This document shows positions 8,926 through 19,346 of a stretch of DNA of 64,000 bases, piece by piece. The DNA comes from Cheiracanthium punctorium (lineage: Eukaryota; Arthropoda; Arachnida; Araneae; Cheiracanthiidae), in NCBI GenBank assembly GCA_038373885.1, contig JAWZYV010012526.1, forward strand, positions 1 to 64,000, in the 5' to 3' direction. A program made the translations under genes and the position numbers. Positions within the stretch are counted from its first letter, which is position 1, and each line of letters starts with the position of its first letter. A model generated the notes under the pieces. That model was not told the origin of the DNA. It worked only from the letters and a program-made list of their open reading frames with translations, and did not search any database.

Positions 8926-11580
8926 TAGGGTGGAGTGAAAATGGCCAAAATTTTTTTTTTTTTTTTTTAAATATTGCCTGACTCAACAAATGGTGCTGTA
9001 TGGCAAAAAATTCACGGGAAAAAAAATTCTAGTCCATTCACTGATTGTCTTCAGGTTCCACACTGGGCTCAAAGAAAGGAATGTTAACGTATAAAATAAA
9101 AATATGAATTTTTTAAAATTTAATTTTAATGTTTACAATAACTTTATTTTCTGACTCAAAAACAGTTCTAACTACTAAAAAGAAACATTACGGCAATGTT
9201 TTATTGCCGTTAACAACAACAAAAAAAAAAGTCACTAACTTGCAACCAAGCGTCATAAGTTTTGGGGTATATTTTGAATACATAGTTATTAAATATTTAC
9301 ATATTACTTCATTTTTAAAGACAATTAATATTTAGAAAGCACACTAATACAGAAGAGGAAATGATACCAAATTTACCTTTAGAGTATTATTGACTAATAA
9401 AACACTTTACTTTAATCAGTCTTCAATTTTGGAGTCCACATGCCGGGCAAAATAATGAACTTTGGTAGTTCCTTTCGTGATTTGATTCCACAACGAATGT
9501 ATCCATCTCTGGCTTTTGCTCCACATGTTACCAATGATGCTTGCGTTAGTAGTCTTACACGCCTTTCTACTGCTTGAGAAGGGCAAGGGAGCTTCTCTAT
9601 TTCAAATTCTGAACCGTTACTGATCACACTTGCTACGTCTTCGTCACTGAGGTTCATGGTAGCTGGTGGTTCCAAAGGATTGTCCCAGTGAATCATCTGA
9701 AAATACTACTCTGCTTCGAAATTTATATTTAGAAGATCAAATTGGCATATTTTTCCCTTCCAGTCAGTTTTTCTTGCTTTCAATATTCTTCTTACGTCAA
9801 ATTCTCGAATATGTGATCATTCATCAAACAGCATTGCCAACAGAAAATTTCCAGAAAGAGCAAAATAAGAGAATAACTTCAAATAACTCTGAATAACTTC
9901 ATGAATGATTCACTTAAAATCTTCTGGGAAGAATGAACTTCTTTTCATCATTCCGTGCTCCATGAGGAGCTCCTGGGATTTTCTTTATTTCAAACCAGGA
10001 TGGCACGTACACTTTCATCACATAGTCTACTAGGAGTTTAAAGCATTCTGTTTTTTCGGCAGTCGACACGTACAGGCGCAGTATTCAGTTCGCTGTAGAG
10101 AGTCATCTTGAATGAGACATCCTTCCTGGACTTCTGTTTCCCAAATCTGGATGGCACTGTCCCGAGCATACTGCCCTAGAAATATCGAAGAGGTACTTTT
10201 GGTCTATACTGAGGTCTTTTTTATCAATTTCAGTCAGAGCAACAGGAATAGAAACAAAATTTGTCACATCAAACGTTTCATACGTTTCCAGAAATTTTCC
10301 TATTGTTCCAGAAAACTGGTGAGGCCCAAATGTCTTTCCGTCAATCTTATGGAAAAGGTGGCGAAGAGGTAGTTCATTAGTATGCAATAAGCATGCAAAC
10401 CAGTGCAATTTATGGCCAAAAAAGATTTCAAGCTGTCTAACTACGCCATGTTTCTTCCCATTGTTGACTTTCGGTGCATCTCACCCAATGGCAACAAGAT
10501 CCTAAAGTGCAATCTCTTTCTGTGTAACAAAGTTGATGATGCTGCTGGTGATATCAGTATTAGAGCCTGAATGCGGAGTCACATGTCCTATGTGAACAGA
10601 ACCAGGTTCTGACAACATAACAATATGCTCTTCCACAGATGCAGTAGTATATAAAGAGCTTCACTTCTTACATAATAGTTGCGTCGTTTCTTCCATCGAA
10701 GTATATGATGTACAAAGACTGTGCTACTTGTATAGAATTAAGTTGTGATCGTATCTTTCATTATAATTTTTAATAAGGGGAATTACTTCTTGGTGACTTA
10801 CCACAGGCAAGGAGGCTTTCTTCCAAATTCTTTCAACGTCCAAAGAAATAATTTTGATGATCTCTTTTACTAAAGGATCCTTTTTGTTCCCCTTATTCCA
10901 CAGGATATCATTTTTTGGGATTAAGAAATGCTTCATTAAAGGAGAATACTTTGGTGGTAACACTGTCTCTTTCAATAGTACTGGAATTCCGAAAACACTA
11001 CAAAACGTTTCACTTCTAGCTGTGGTCATATTTAAATTCAAAACTCTGTATTATTTTTTTGACATATATAAATCAAAATTAATAAAACGTATTGCTTCAA
11101 TCTTACAAAGGAGAAACAAGTGGTTGAAACAAAAGCAATCACAAAAACGAATCATTCCACACAATAAAAGTGACGTGCCTTATTAAGTTATGATATAATA
11201 GTTAGATTAGAACACGCGCTGCCATCTAGTAGATTTTAGAGTATAATTTGCTTTTTTTATGTACAAAAAGACGTTTCTGGATCTGATATCTGGCAGTAAC
11301 GTCTCAATAAAACAATTTATTAATGAGAAAGTAATTCATTAATATCATTTTATAAATTAATGAATTATTTAGTAAAATATTAAATTTAAAAAATATTTTT
11401 TACATAAAAATCCTTAAAAACTTGAATAAAAGCCAATATAAACATTCACTTGAAGTGTGGAACCTCAAGATGTCAACATTTTAAGCTGAAATTTGGAGAC
11501 AATTGGTTTCAGCTAGTTTGGCACCCTATAATGACTCAGGCAATGTGAATTTCGAAAAAAAGTTTTTTCGATCCACCCTA
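8926..11580. mobile_element. 2.65-kb DNA transposon, 8-bp duplication, hAT-like
   Basis: Left end TAGGGTGGAGTGAAAA and right end (complement) TAGGGTGGATCGAAAA are inverted. Matching continues inward through ATTGCCTGA(C/G)TCA and GGTTCCACACT, giving gapped terminal repeats of about 130 bp. The flanks are an exact 8-bp duplication, TTAAATAT (8918-8925 and 11581-11588). It encloses a decayed minus-strand gene at 9412-11041. TAGGG ends and an 8-bp target fit hAT, and the gene has a hAT-like C-x2-H motif. The superfamily remains my inference. Confidence 0.82.
9412..11041 (-). pseudogene. broken transposase-like gene (ELPLRHLF family)
   Basis: Three minus-strand blocks belong to one protein in order. 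The N-terminal block (11041-10724) has VERIWKKASLPVVSHQEVI and ends LIKNYNERYDHNL. The middle (about 10640-10103) has EEHIVMLSEPGSVHIGHVTP, then VAIG-stop-DA where a CDGT-like motif is expected, then HWFACLLHTNELPLRHLF, KIDGKTFGPHQFSGTIGK and LSIDQKYLFDISRAV. The last (9696-9412) has CPSQAVERRVRLLTQAS and GYIRCGIKSRKELPKF. I recognise this order from multi-copy uncharacterised invertebrate proteins. The D-x-T...C-x2-H spacing resembles the hAT catalytic core (D, then CxxH), but I cannot name a domain. Stops (TGA, TAG) and shifts near 9920-10090 and 10490-10720 make it dead. The enclosing terminal repeats argue that it is a transposase rather than a host gene. Confidence 0.65.
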
Positions 11581-11620
11581 TTAAATATCATTACCCTCAA
11601 AACGCAAAATTTCATATTAA

Positions 11621-12501
11621 GGGGATGGTGGACATTAAAAAGTTTTTTTTTTTAATTTAATAAGATAGGATTATGAAATTTTGTATTTTAATATATTCAA
11701 CTAAAAGCATTATAAACAACTCAAAAAAATTTAAAATAAATTTTAAAAATATTAGTCATTCATTAAAAATTAATTCATGACTTTTTTTAGTTTCGAAAAA
11801 ATGCTCCATGCGTTTTAATTTTAACTTTTTTTAGTCATTGTGTTTTATAATAGCATAAAAATATATTTTAAAAAAGTCTGTGCATCGGTTTTTGATTCGA
11901 CCGGGTAGTTCATTTTTTAGAAATAGTTTCATGGATAGATACAAAACGTTCCCGAAATATTTCAGTTTTCGTCAATAAAAGTGACATTTCATCATCGAAA
12001 TGTTGACCCTATTTAAAAAGGATACACCGATTTATTGTAATATAGGAGAAGAATGTTCGTCGTCCATTTTGTACAATTCCGACCCAAATGAAGTCGCATG
12101 GAGCATTTGGAAGGCAAGAAAATCACAAAAAAACTGGATTTGGATAAAATACAGTTTAAAGTGTCATTTTCCATTTAGATTTAATACCGTCTCTTCTGAC
12201 TCATTTTATTTATGATTTTACCTTAACAAAACATATTTTTAAAATAATTTCATTCGAATATTAGCTTATTTTGTAAAACGTTGAATAAAAATTGTGACGT
12301 GTTTATGGAAGCGTTTGTTTGCATTTTTGTGGACATTGAACGGTCCCTTTTCATTTTTTCAAATCCTAATATCTTTTTAAAAAATTGCCGTAGACATACG
12401 CGGTTTTTTCTCCATGGTTCAGATTTAACTGTAGAATATTAATATGTACAAAAACACATTTTTTGGGGACAATTTTGATGATTTGGGTGTCCACCATCCC
12501 C
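11621..12501. mobile_element. TTAA-flanked Kolobok-like element
   Basis: GGGGATGGTGGACA and TGTCCACCATCCCC form perfect inverted ends directly inside TTAA at 11617-11620 and 12502-12505. Ends starting with G-runs on a TTAA target fit Kolobok better than piggyBac, whose ends start CCY. The 881-bp interior has one 71-residue frame (12000-12215) containing PNEVAWSIWKARKSQKN, possibly a transposase scrap but not identified. Confidence 0.8.
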
Positions 12502-12582
12502 TTAATGCGAACAAATTTTCCACAATATCTTACGCAAACACACACACATCGTTAAAAGTAAAAATAATTTTGCTACTTTTGA

Positions 12583-12744
12583 CAGGGCCGTACCCAGAAA
12601 AAAAAATTTGGGGGGGGGGAGGGGGACCAAACGGCGAAAAAGGATAAATTTTTCACAAAAAAGCTTCATCATTACTGTTTTGTTAACAAAATTTTAAATG
12701 TCGGAGGGGGGGGGAACCACTGGTCCCCCTTGGTTACGGCCTTG
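12583..12744. mobile_element. hAT-type MITE
   Basis: Ends CAGGGCCGTACCC and GGTTACGGCCTTG are inverted with mismatches. ACTTTTGA flanks both sides exactly (12575-12582 and 12745-12752). The 162-bp body carries G-runs only. Confidence 0.88.
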
Positions 12745-12828
12745 ACTTTTGAGCAGTTTTTAAAGAATGCAGTTGTGATAGAGACCTGAAAAAATTTTAG
12801 AATGTCTCATTACAAGCTGTACTATGTA

Positions 12829-13441
12829 CAAAGGGCATTCCATAAAAACTGAGAGTTATTTTTTTTACGTAGTGGCAACACCGCGAAACTAAAAAATAGA
12901 AGTGCAGGCGATTTTTTCAAACTGTTAACTGTACGTTTATACGAAATTCTAAACGAAGCAGACGATTTTATTTTCCAAGTTCCGTGCTTGTTTAAAGAAC
13001 TGTTTTATTTGCACTACAGAAATGGAGATGAACTAGTAAGGAATTGGACATTACATCACGATAATGCTTGCTCGCATGTCGCTACTTCTGTTCAGCAATA
13101 TCTTAGTCAATGCAATATTAAAATCACGCCACATCCCCCTTATACAGTCCAGATCTCGCGCCATACGATTTCTGGCCGTTTCCGACGTTGAAAGAGAAGC
13201 TCCGTCGCAGAAAATGGAACACAGATTCTGAAGTTATTTCCAGCAGTGGAGGGAGAGTTCTACGAAGCAGCTTCCAGAAAAGGGCTTCTCTACTTGTTTT
13301 GAAAAGTGGGTTGAACGATGGGACCGTTGCATATCATCTTCTGACGGAAGGTATTTTGAAAAAGAATGATGTATTTTTTGCTGTCAATATATTTCTTGAT
13401 TTTTTATGATTTTACTCTCAGTTTTTAGGGAATGCCCTTTG
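12829..13441 (+). mobile_element. internally deleted mariner transposon
   Basis: Terminal repeats start CAAAGGGCATTCC and match over 27 bp with one difference. TA lies outside each end (12827-12828, 13442-13443). At 613 bp it is about half a normal mariner; the N-terminal DNA-binding half of the transposase is missing. Confidence 0.88.
12988..13409 (+). pseudogene. mariner transposase C-terminal half (DD34D), frameshifted
   Basis: The first frame gives LHHDNACSHVATSVQQYL, matching the mariner second catalytic block HHDNA. A one-base shift near 13145 moves the reading to PDLAPYDFWPFPTLKEKL, which supplies the third acidic residue. D to D spacing is 34 residues in the joined order. A further shift leads to KWVERWDRCI, the usual C-terminal mariner signature. 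Without the N-terminal half and with at least two frameshifts it cannot act. Confidence 0.85.
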
Positions 13442-13909
13442 TATGATTATAAAAAGTTAACCTGTAAGATTAACAAAAAATTCCTTTAGAATTTTTAAAT
13501 TACGGGATTTTACTATATTTCCCAAAACGATAAGAAATCGTCCCATTTTTGAAGGCGATTTTTTTTTTCTTTTCTGAAAGTTACACGAAACGATAACGAG
13601 TAGGTTTACTGTTACTCGTTAATAACGAGTTAGAAGTGCCGAAAAACTTAACGACTTAACCAGGAAAGTGGGAAATACTCGGTTGGTACAATGTTAAGTC
13701 TATGGGAGTATAACTCGCATTTAACGAGTAAATACCCGGTTATATGGAGGAATATTTTCGTGATTCATAAAATTTCTATTGACTTAACATTCCGAAGTCA
13801 ATGAATACGACGATGACAATGAAGAATATGAAGAAGCTACAATGGGGGCTCGCCTGACCGTGGACAGGTGGTCCGACCTTGCATAAACCTTAAAAAAAAA
13901 TTAAAGTAA

Positions 13910-14006
13910 AAAAATCCCCCCCCCAAGATCGTGCTTTGATGGCGCCCCCTAAACACATGGGGCCCAGGGCAGCTGCCTCAGTTGCCGGTACCTTGAGCCG
14001 GCACTG
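13910..14006. mobile_element. right end of a truncated hAT-like element
   Basis: A C-run and GGCGCCCCCT lead to GGGGCCCAGGGCAGCTGCC and the terminal phrase TTGAGCCGGCACTG, typical of hAT ends. No matching left end or target duplication was located. Confidence 0.5.
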
Positions 14007-14329
14007 TGAGTGCATAATGCATTTGGTGAAGAAGCATTTTTTAATTTTTCGTGTATTTCACATCTGTTTGTTTTTAAACTGCCCAAAACTCCTGTGACGC
14101 TTTTCGCTTTATAGATAACAGCCTGAAGTTCTAGTTTGTCTTAGAATACTCTATAATTTAGAGTTTGGAATTTTTTTCTCTGGAACACGTTCTACGTCTG
14201 CTATTTTGAGCTTTATTTATTTGTGCGTGAAATGTACATTTATTTGAAATATTGTAAAAAATAATTTCGAAGTTTCAAGGGAAAAATATTTAAAGAATAC
14301 TATTTAATGATAGTCACTTAGTTATACGA

Positions 14330-14330
<1 letters not shown>

Positions 14331-14376
<46 letters not shown>
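14331..14376. repeat. (AT)n microsatellite at the Naiad 5' boundary
   Basis: About 20 AT units lie directly before the first pseudo-LTR. Naiad elements are reported to favour microsatellite targets, so this is the likely insertion site. Confidence 0.85.
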
Positions 14377-14378
<2 letters not shown>

Positions 14379-14898
14379 AAAATTATAAAAAAAAACGATA
14401 AAATTCTGGCTTTTTAGTATATGTTTTATTGAGAAAAAAAAATTACAAGTGAACTAATGATCACAGGTATTATATCAATATGCACTTCTTATAATTAATA
14501 TAATCACTGAAATATCTCTAGGCATATAAATGCGAATAGTGAGCTATTTAAGTAGTTAGATGTATCCCTTTAAAATAACCCTAAAATATCTCATGTCAAT
14601 ATTTCTTCATTTTAATAATAATATATAGTTTGTTTTAATTTCTCCTTTTTTTATTTTATTTTACTCTATATTATTTCTTTATTTTATAATCATTATTATT
14701 TTAATAACTCTTACATTTTATTTCTTGTTCATATCTTCTCCAATTTTTTCTGGCAACGAATTTTTTCCTCTCCAATTGGCAACAGCTCCATGTTCCAGCC
14801 ATGTTTTCAGGCTTAAGTCACTTGCACGCCTCATCTCCATCTTTACTCCATATTTATTTTTATTCTGGGTATGTCTATTTGATAACTTTTTACTTATT

Positions 14899-15031
14899 AA
14901 CAGGATAGCCCCCCGTAGCCACATATTTAGCTTTCTTTGAGCTAAGTGGCTGCACTGAAATCCTGTTATTTTGTCTTGGTAGCAAGTATTCGGCTTGTGG
15001 GGCCTGAAGAGTATAGTCGATGCTTGCTACC
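14899..15031 (+). ncRNA. two-hairpin RNA module of pseudo-LTR 1
   Basis: Hairpin 1 (14899-14967): AACAGGAT pairs with ATCCTGTT, inside it GTAGCCAC pairs with GTGGCTGC, and TTAGCT pairs with AGCTAA. Hairpin 2 (14978-15031): GGTAGCAAGTATTCGGCT pairs with AGTCGATGCTTGCTACC around a loop holding GTGGGGCCTGAAGA. The same fold recurs at 19033-19183 with compensating changes and at 20945-21072 with different bases. The function is unknown; a role in self-priming, packaging or cleavage is possible. Confidence 0.7.
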
Positions 15032-15327
15032 TATTGTTTTTACTCCATCCAATTCTATTTTAATTTTCTTTTTACCATTGCTTGGGTTTACTTTTACTGG
15101 ATATATCTAAATCTTCGTGATTTGCTTAAGATTTGGTGATCAGTGTATATATATACTACGAAAACTGCTGTATAATGATTCCTTGATTCGTAAGATTAGC
15201 CTTTTTACTATTATATATATATATATATAATATTCCAGTCATTTATTATTTTTATTTTTCTATTATTGTTATAGAGCATAAAATATTTTTATACTTATTT
15301 ATAATATACTATTAATATACAATCTTT

Positions 15328-15900
15328 ATGGGTAATACAAATTTGGCTTACGCGCCTGGCAAAAATGGACTTAATTTAAATAATAATATAAGTTCATGTG
15401 CCCGGTCTTTGATTTTTAAAGGGGAAAATCATAGACCGCCAACCAGTTACCCAGTCTTCAAAAATTATTGTCGAGAGTGGCCTTATTTTAAATTTAATAC
15501 TTGTGACTCCAACAAATGCAAAACTTGTGCTTACGCTTCTTCTGAGATAATAGTAGATAATAGTAGATAGATAATAGTAGATCTTACTATAAATTCTGTA
15601 AAATATATAATTGTAGTAAAATTAATTGTACCTTATGTAATATGGCCTATATAGGTCAAACACGTAATCCGCTACACCAGCGAATTAATTTACATCGCAG
15701 TAATGTAAAAAAATTTTCAAATGATCATTCGGCTAATGTTGAATAGGCTCATTTCCATACCCATCGGTTGAAAACATTAAAATAGAAATTCTTGCCATCC
15801 AAAAACAACATAACGAACGCCTTTTTCTGGAAGATCAATTAATACATGATCACAACACCTGTTATCCTTACGGGACTCAACCAAATATTACACAATAAAC
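15328..15900 (+). pseudogene. Naiad N-terminal GIY-YIG endonuclease, frameshifted
   Basis: The start at 15328 (MGNTNLAYAPGK) opens the element's protein. Cysteines in CDSNKCKTC (C-x4-C-x2-C) and again in NCSKINCTLC suggest zinc binding. The core then reads AYIGQTRNPLHQRINLHR, giving the YIG half with the conserved R and H, and ERLFLEDQLI supplies the expected glutamate. An expanded ATAATAGTAG run at 15545-15580 shifts the frame and ends the first frame at 15570. A TAG follows NVE near 15754 and a further one-base shift lies near 15775. No UGA selenocysteine codons were needed to read the core. The endonuclease would nick DNA for target-primed reverse transcription. Confidence 0.78.
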
Positions 15901-16486
15901 ATCTTCATTACTACTCCGAAAACACTGAACCTACAAAATATATGTCTATTTACAATAAACTTAATTTGTATAAATATAATAAAACTTCTCGTTCAAAGCG
16001 AGGTAAATCTTCCAAATCTACCCACACCATCTTAACAAACAGTGCTATAAAGTCTGTACTACAGCATCTAAAGGATGCATATACGTAAATAATTTTAACT
16101 GGATACCTGTAAGAACCTTTGTCTTCTCTATTAAAAAGAAGTTGATACGCAAATATCTCAAAATCTTTTATACATTGACTCTGTCTGATCACTTTAGTCA
16201 TTTGTTTTATGACCTCCCGATTGTTCGAGCTAATAATCTTAAGCACGATATAGTAAAAAACAAACACACACTGTCTACATTGCATACTAATTTTGTTATA
16301 AATTATACACATCCTTCTTTTCGCACAATAAACTTTAACCAACTTCTTTCTAAACATAGTGATCTATTTCCGATTAAAGACCTACATATAAAAAAATCTT
16401 TTAAGTACCCTATACCTATGGGTAGGAAAATATTCAACTACAATTCTTTTAGTAAAAATTTTTCTCCGGATGACTCTTATACTTAA
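15846..16486 (+). pseudogene. Naiad endonuclease-RT linker region
   Basis: Two frames carry lysine-rich sequence (RSKRGKSSKSTHT, 15846-16088) and then 16142-16486, ending NFSPDDSYT. The second frame continues across the inserted foldback at 16485-16800 as CSCTSDHYRSFVN. The CSC triplet matches the CxC motif described between endonuclease and reverse transcriptase in N-terminal-endonuclease Penelope-like elements. Stops at 16086 and 16106 separate the two frames. Confidence 0.7.
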
Positions 16487-16800
16487 AATAAATAAAAACT
16501 TTGTGAAAAAAAATACACACATAAAAGGTTACTTCAAGGCGTTACGATCGTTTCGACCGAAAATTCGTTCGGTCTTCTTCAGACAAACCCTTCCGTCAAA
16601 CAGAGGTGAGGGAACTCCCTCTGCTCTGGAGAGAGTTCCCTCTGCTCTGTTTGACGGAAGGGTTTGTCTGAAGAAGACCGAACGAATTTTCGGTCGAAAC
16701 GATCGTAACGCCTTGAAGTAACCTTTTATGTGTGTTTTTTTTTCACAAAGTTTTTATTTATTTTATCTTATAACACCAGTTTTTTGAGTGTTTATTTTCA
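16485..16800. mobile_element. foldback insertion with 13-bp target duplication
   Basis: GACTCTTATACTT stands on both sides (16472-16484 and 16801-16813), an exact 13-bp duplication. The insert is an inverted dimer: the left arm from AAAATAAATAAAAAC to GGGAACTCC returns inverted in the right arm, which carries about 35 bp more at its outer end. Each arm holds CTGAAGAAGACCGAA, loop, TTCGGTCGAAACGATCG. A 13-bp duplication and unequal inverted arms fit target-primed retrotransposition with twin priming better than a DNA transposon. It splits the Naiad gene exactly at the CxC linker. Confidence 0.88.
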
Positions 16801-16917
16801 GACTCTTATACTTGTTCTTGTACCAGTGATCACTACCGTTCTTTTGTTAATTCCCATTATGGACACATAATTACAGGTGACCTTAATATAATAAATGATT
16901 TAAAACTACGACAAATT

Positions 16918-18287
16918 ATGAACAAAGGCACTAAGTATAGACTTCCCTCTAAATACAATATAAAAGATATTATTGATCAATTTACTTATGACATAGACTA
17001 TTATATATATAACACTTCTCTAAAATTCAATATTCCTACTGCCTTTTTTAATATGTGGAAAATTAAAGTATTGTCTTCATTAAATAATATATTAGTTAAA
17101 TCTTTTGCATCTCCAAAAAAACTATATCTATCTGATCAGATTAACTATTTGCAGCAATACTTTGTTATTACTAATGTTGATAAATCGTTTAATAACTATG
17201 CAATTATTTGTAAAAAATTATATCATAGTCTATTATCTAATTCAATTAATAACAATTCTAACTTTAAACTTACAAATACCCCTGCTTCTATATTTAATAA
17301 AAAGATACTAGCCTACCATAAACTACTTAACCTTAAACATGATAATCTTAATTATCCTTACTTAGTACTAATTCCTAAATTTCATAAAAGTCCTATTAAG
17401 TTTAGAACTGTAACTATTGGATGTAATACTTACAATAATATAGCTAGCAAATCACTACTTAAAGTACTAACTTCTATGCATAATTTATATATTAAGGCTA
17501 ATAGCAATTCCATATCAATTAGTAACAGTTATGAGCTAAAAAATAAAATAAAAGATTTACACTCTATATCTTCTATATCTACCTATGACTTTAAAGATTT
17601 ATTTAATAACATACATTTAGATGATCTCTATAATACAATACTTGATCTCTTTAATAATAGCATAAATAGATTAAATTTACCATCACAATATTCTTGTACT
17701 TGCTTCAAAAATCTACTTAAGTTTATAATATACAATAACTATATACTACACAACAATAAACTTTATATACAGGTCTTAGGTATTCCACAAGGTGGATCTA
17801 CTTCTAGTTATTTAGCTGATCTTTATCTTTTTAATTATGGCCAACATTATGATAATTCCTCTCATATAATATATAGGTACATAGATGATACTCGTATTAT
17901 AGTTATAGCTACAGATAAATATACCAACACAGATATATTGCCTATTACTTATCCTGATAATTTAGAATTAATTAAAAATCCCCTACTTTAATAACAGTAT
18001 AAATTTTCTTGATCTAAAATTACTAATTAATAGCGGCAAGCAACTCACTTTTAATATATATATAATAAAAGAGATGAGTTTACCTTTAATGTAATTAGTT
18101 TCACAGATTTTACATCATGCATGCATATATCTATATTTAGAAAGATCATAGCTAATCATCTATAGTACTGTCTCTTTGTACTAGTAATTATAAGTCAGCG
18201 AATATATCTTCTCTGTATTATACTGCTTTGAAATACAATTACCCTAAAAAGTTTCTACATTCGATTCTATTTCCTAGTTGTAATTAG
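16918..18287 (+). pseudogene. Naiad reverse transcriptase, copy A
   Basis: The 357-residue frame (16918-17991) contains all catalytic blocks. PYLVLIPKFHKSPIKFRTV (about residues 147-165) is RT2; YDFKDLF (223-229, Asp224) is motif A; GIPQGGSTSSYLADL (288-302) is motif B; YIDD (321-324) is motif C. The segment around residues 118-148 may be the insertion-in-fingers domain known in this clade. The frame breaks after LELIKNP; the homologous tail (NNSINFLDL..., then FNVISFTDFTSC) resumes in shifted frames up to TAG at 18287. Compared with copy B, motif C reads YIDDTRII instead of YIDDILLV. Methionine 16918 is internal, and the true N terminus is upstream of the foldback insertion. Confidence 0.88.
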
Positions 18288-18879
18288 ACCTATTCTAAAC
18301 GTGTGTCCTTATTGGGAATTATTGGTTGGAGAGGTTGGGTTTTGGTTGCTGGCTTGCTTATATAATTTAAAATTAAAAAAAGAAGAAAGAAAAAGAAAGG
18401 GGACGGGGTCAGTAAAATCTGGCTTCCAATTAGTACATGTTTATTGTTCTCTCTCAACTTTCAAAAAAAAATATATAAAAATAATAAAATATAAGTTTAA
18501 ATTTAAACTTGTCTATTAAAAAAAAAGAAAAAAAGAACTAATGATCAGTGGTAGTATTCTTTATGGTATTCTTTAAATTAATTTTTATTTTGTACATATT
18601 TATTGCCATATTATGTACATAGTGAGCTCCTCTTAAATTCTTATAAACCCCAAACTTTCTCTTGCTATTATTTTTTTAAACATTTCTAATACTTCTAGTA
18701 TATTTTACTCTCAACTTTATTTATGTTTAATTTTTACTACTTACTCATATTTATTTACTTTTAACTTCTGTTCAACATTTAACTTAACATTCTAACAACA
18801 TTTATTTTTCACTCTACAATTGGCAACAGCCCCCTGGATGAGCCATGTTTTTAGGCTAATGCAAACTGGTCATTAGACG

Positions 18880-18995
18880 AGACAGAGATTTACAGCTTTT
18901 TTGCGAGACGAGACAAGCTTTTCGGCTGTTTTGCGAGACGCGAGACGCCAATTTTTTGTCTTGCGTCCATCCCTACTAGCCATGTTTTCTCCATT
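18880..18995. repeat. short GCGAGACG repeat inside pseudo-LTR 2
   Basis: A phrase TTTTGCGAGACGCGAGACG followed by an AATTTT spacer, CTTGCGTCCATCCCTA, interrupts pseudo-LTR 2 and recurs at 21940-22005. In the second copy GCGAGACG and CGTCTCGC pair. It is absent from pseudo-LTR 1, so it inserted after the copies separated. AGCCATGTTTT occurs on both sides and may be a target duplication. Confidence 0.65.
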
Positions 18996-19032
18996 TCATA
19001 TATTTTATTTTTTACTTTCAGTCTTGCTTTTT

Positions 19033-19183
19033 AACAGGATATCCCCCTGTAGTTACATATTTAGCTTTCTTTGTGCTAAGTAACTGCATTGAAGTCCTGT
19101 TATTTTTTTTTTTTTTTTTTTTTTATCATGGTAGTAAGTATTCGGTTCGTGGGGCCTGACGAGTATAACCGATGCTTGCTACC
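19033..19183 (+). ncRNA. two-hairpin RNA module of pseudo-LTR 2
   Basis: Hairpin 1 (19033-19101): AACAGGA/TCCTGTT, inner GTAGTTAC/GTAACTGC. Relative to module 1, two C-G pairs became T-A pairs on both strands. Hairpin 2 (19130-19183): GGTAGTAAGTATTCGGTT pairs with AACCGATGCTTGCTACC; its top changed from GGCT/AGTC to GGTT/AACC. The loop GTGGGGCCTGACGAGTAT is nearly unchanged. Stems vary with pairing while the loop is conserved, the mark of a selected RNA structure. Confidence 0.72.
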
Positions 19184-19346
19184 CATTGTTTTTCTCCATC
19201 CAATTCCATTTTAATTTTTTGTTTTACCATTGTTTGGATTTGTATTTACTGGATATATCTACTCATTCCTGTTTTACATACAATTTTGAGTTCATTGTTT
19301 TGCTCATCTCTCATTCCATGGATAGTTAGAATTTTGTATCTGCCAC

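Larger units (their letters stand above)
14376..18400 (+). mobile_element. Naiad-type Penelope-like retroelement, copy A
   Basis: The order is pseudo-LTR (to about 15230), GIY-YIG endonuclease (15328 to about 15900), linker with CSC motif, then a telomerase-related reverse transcriptase ending at 18287. The endonuclease lies before the reverse transcriptase, the reverse of classical Penelope and diagnostic of the Chlamys/Naiad clade. Its 3' end runs straight into the pseudo-LTR of copy B, a head-to-tail layout common in these elements. Frameshifts and a 316-bp insertion make it inactive. Confidence 0.85.

Noticed and set aside
10485..10495. UGA selenocysteine in the ELPLRHLF gene at the expected cysteine
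   Set aside because: A TGC to TGA change is one mutation; a TAG stop and frameshifts nearby show the gene is dead, and neighbouring residues are also altered.
16640..16710. Hammerhead ribozyme in the foldback insertion
   Set aside because: CUGAAGA, a paired stem and GAAAC are present, but one extra A precedes stem II and no UH cleavage site with a stem III partner is found outside the inverted arm. Kept only as a motif observation.
15328..18287. Selenocysteine (UGA) recoding in the Naiad gene
   Set aside because: Interruptions in the endonuclease and RT core are TAG, TAA or frameshifts, not in-frame UGA at conserved cysteines.
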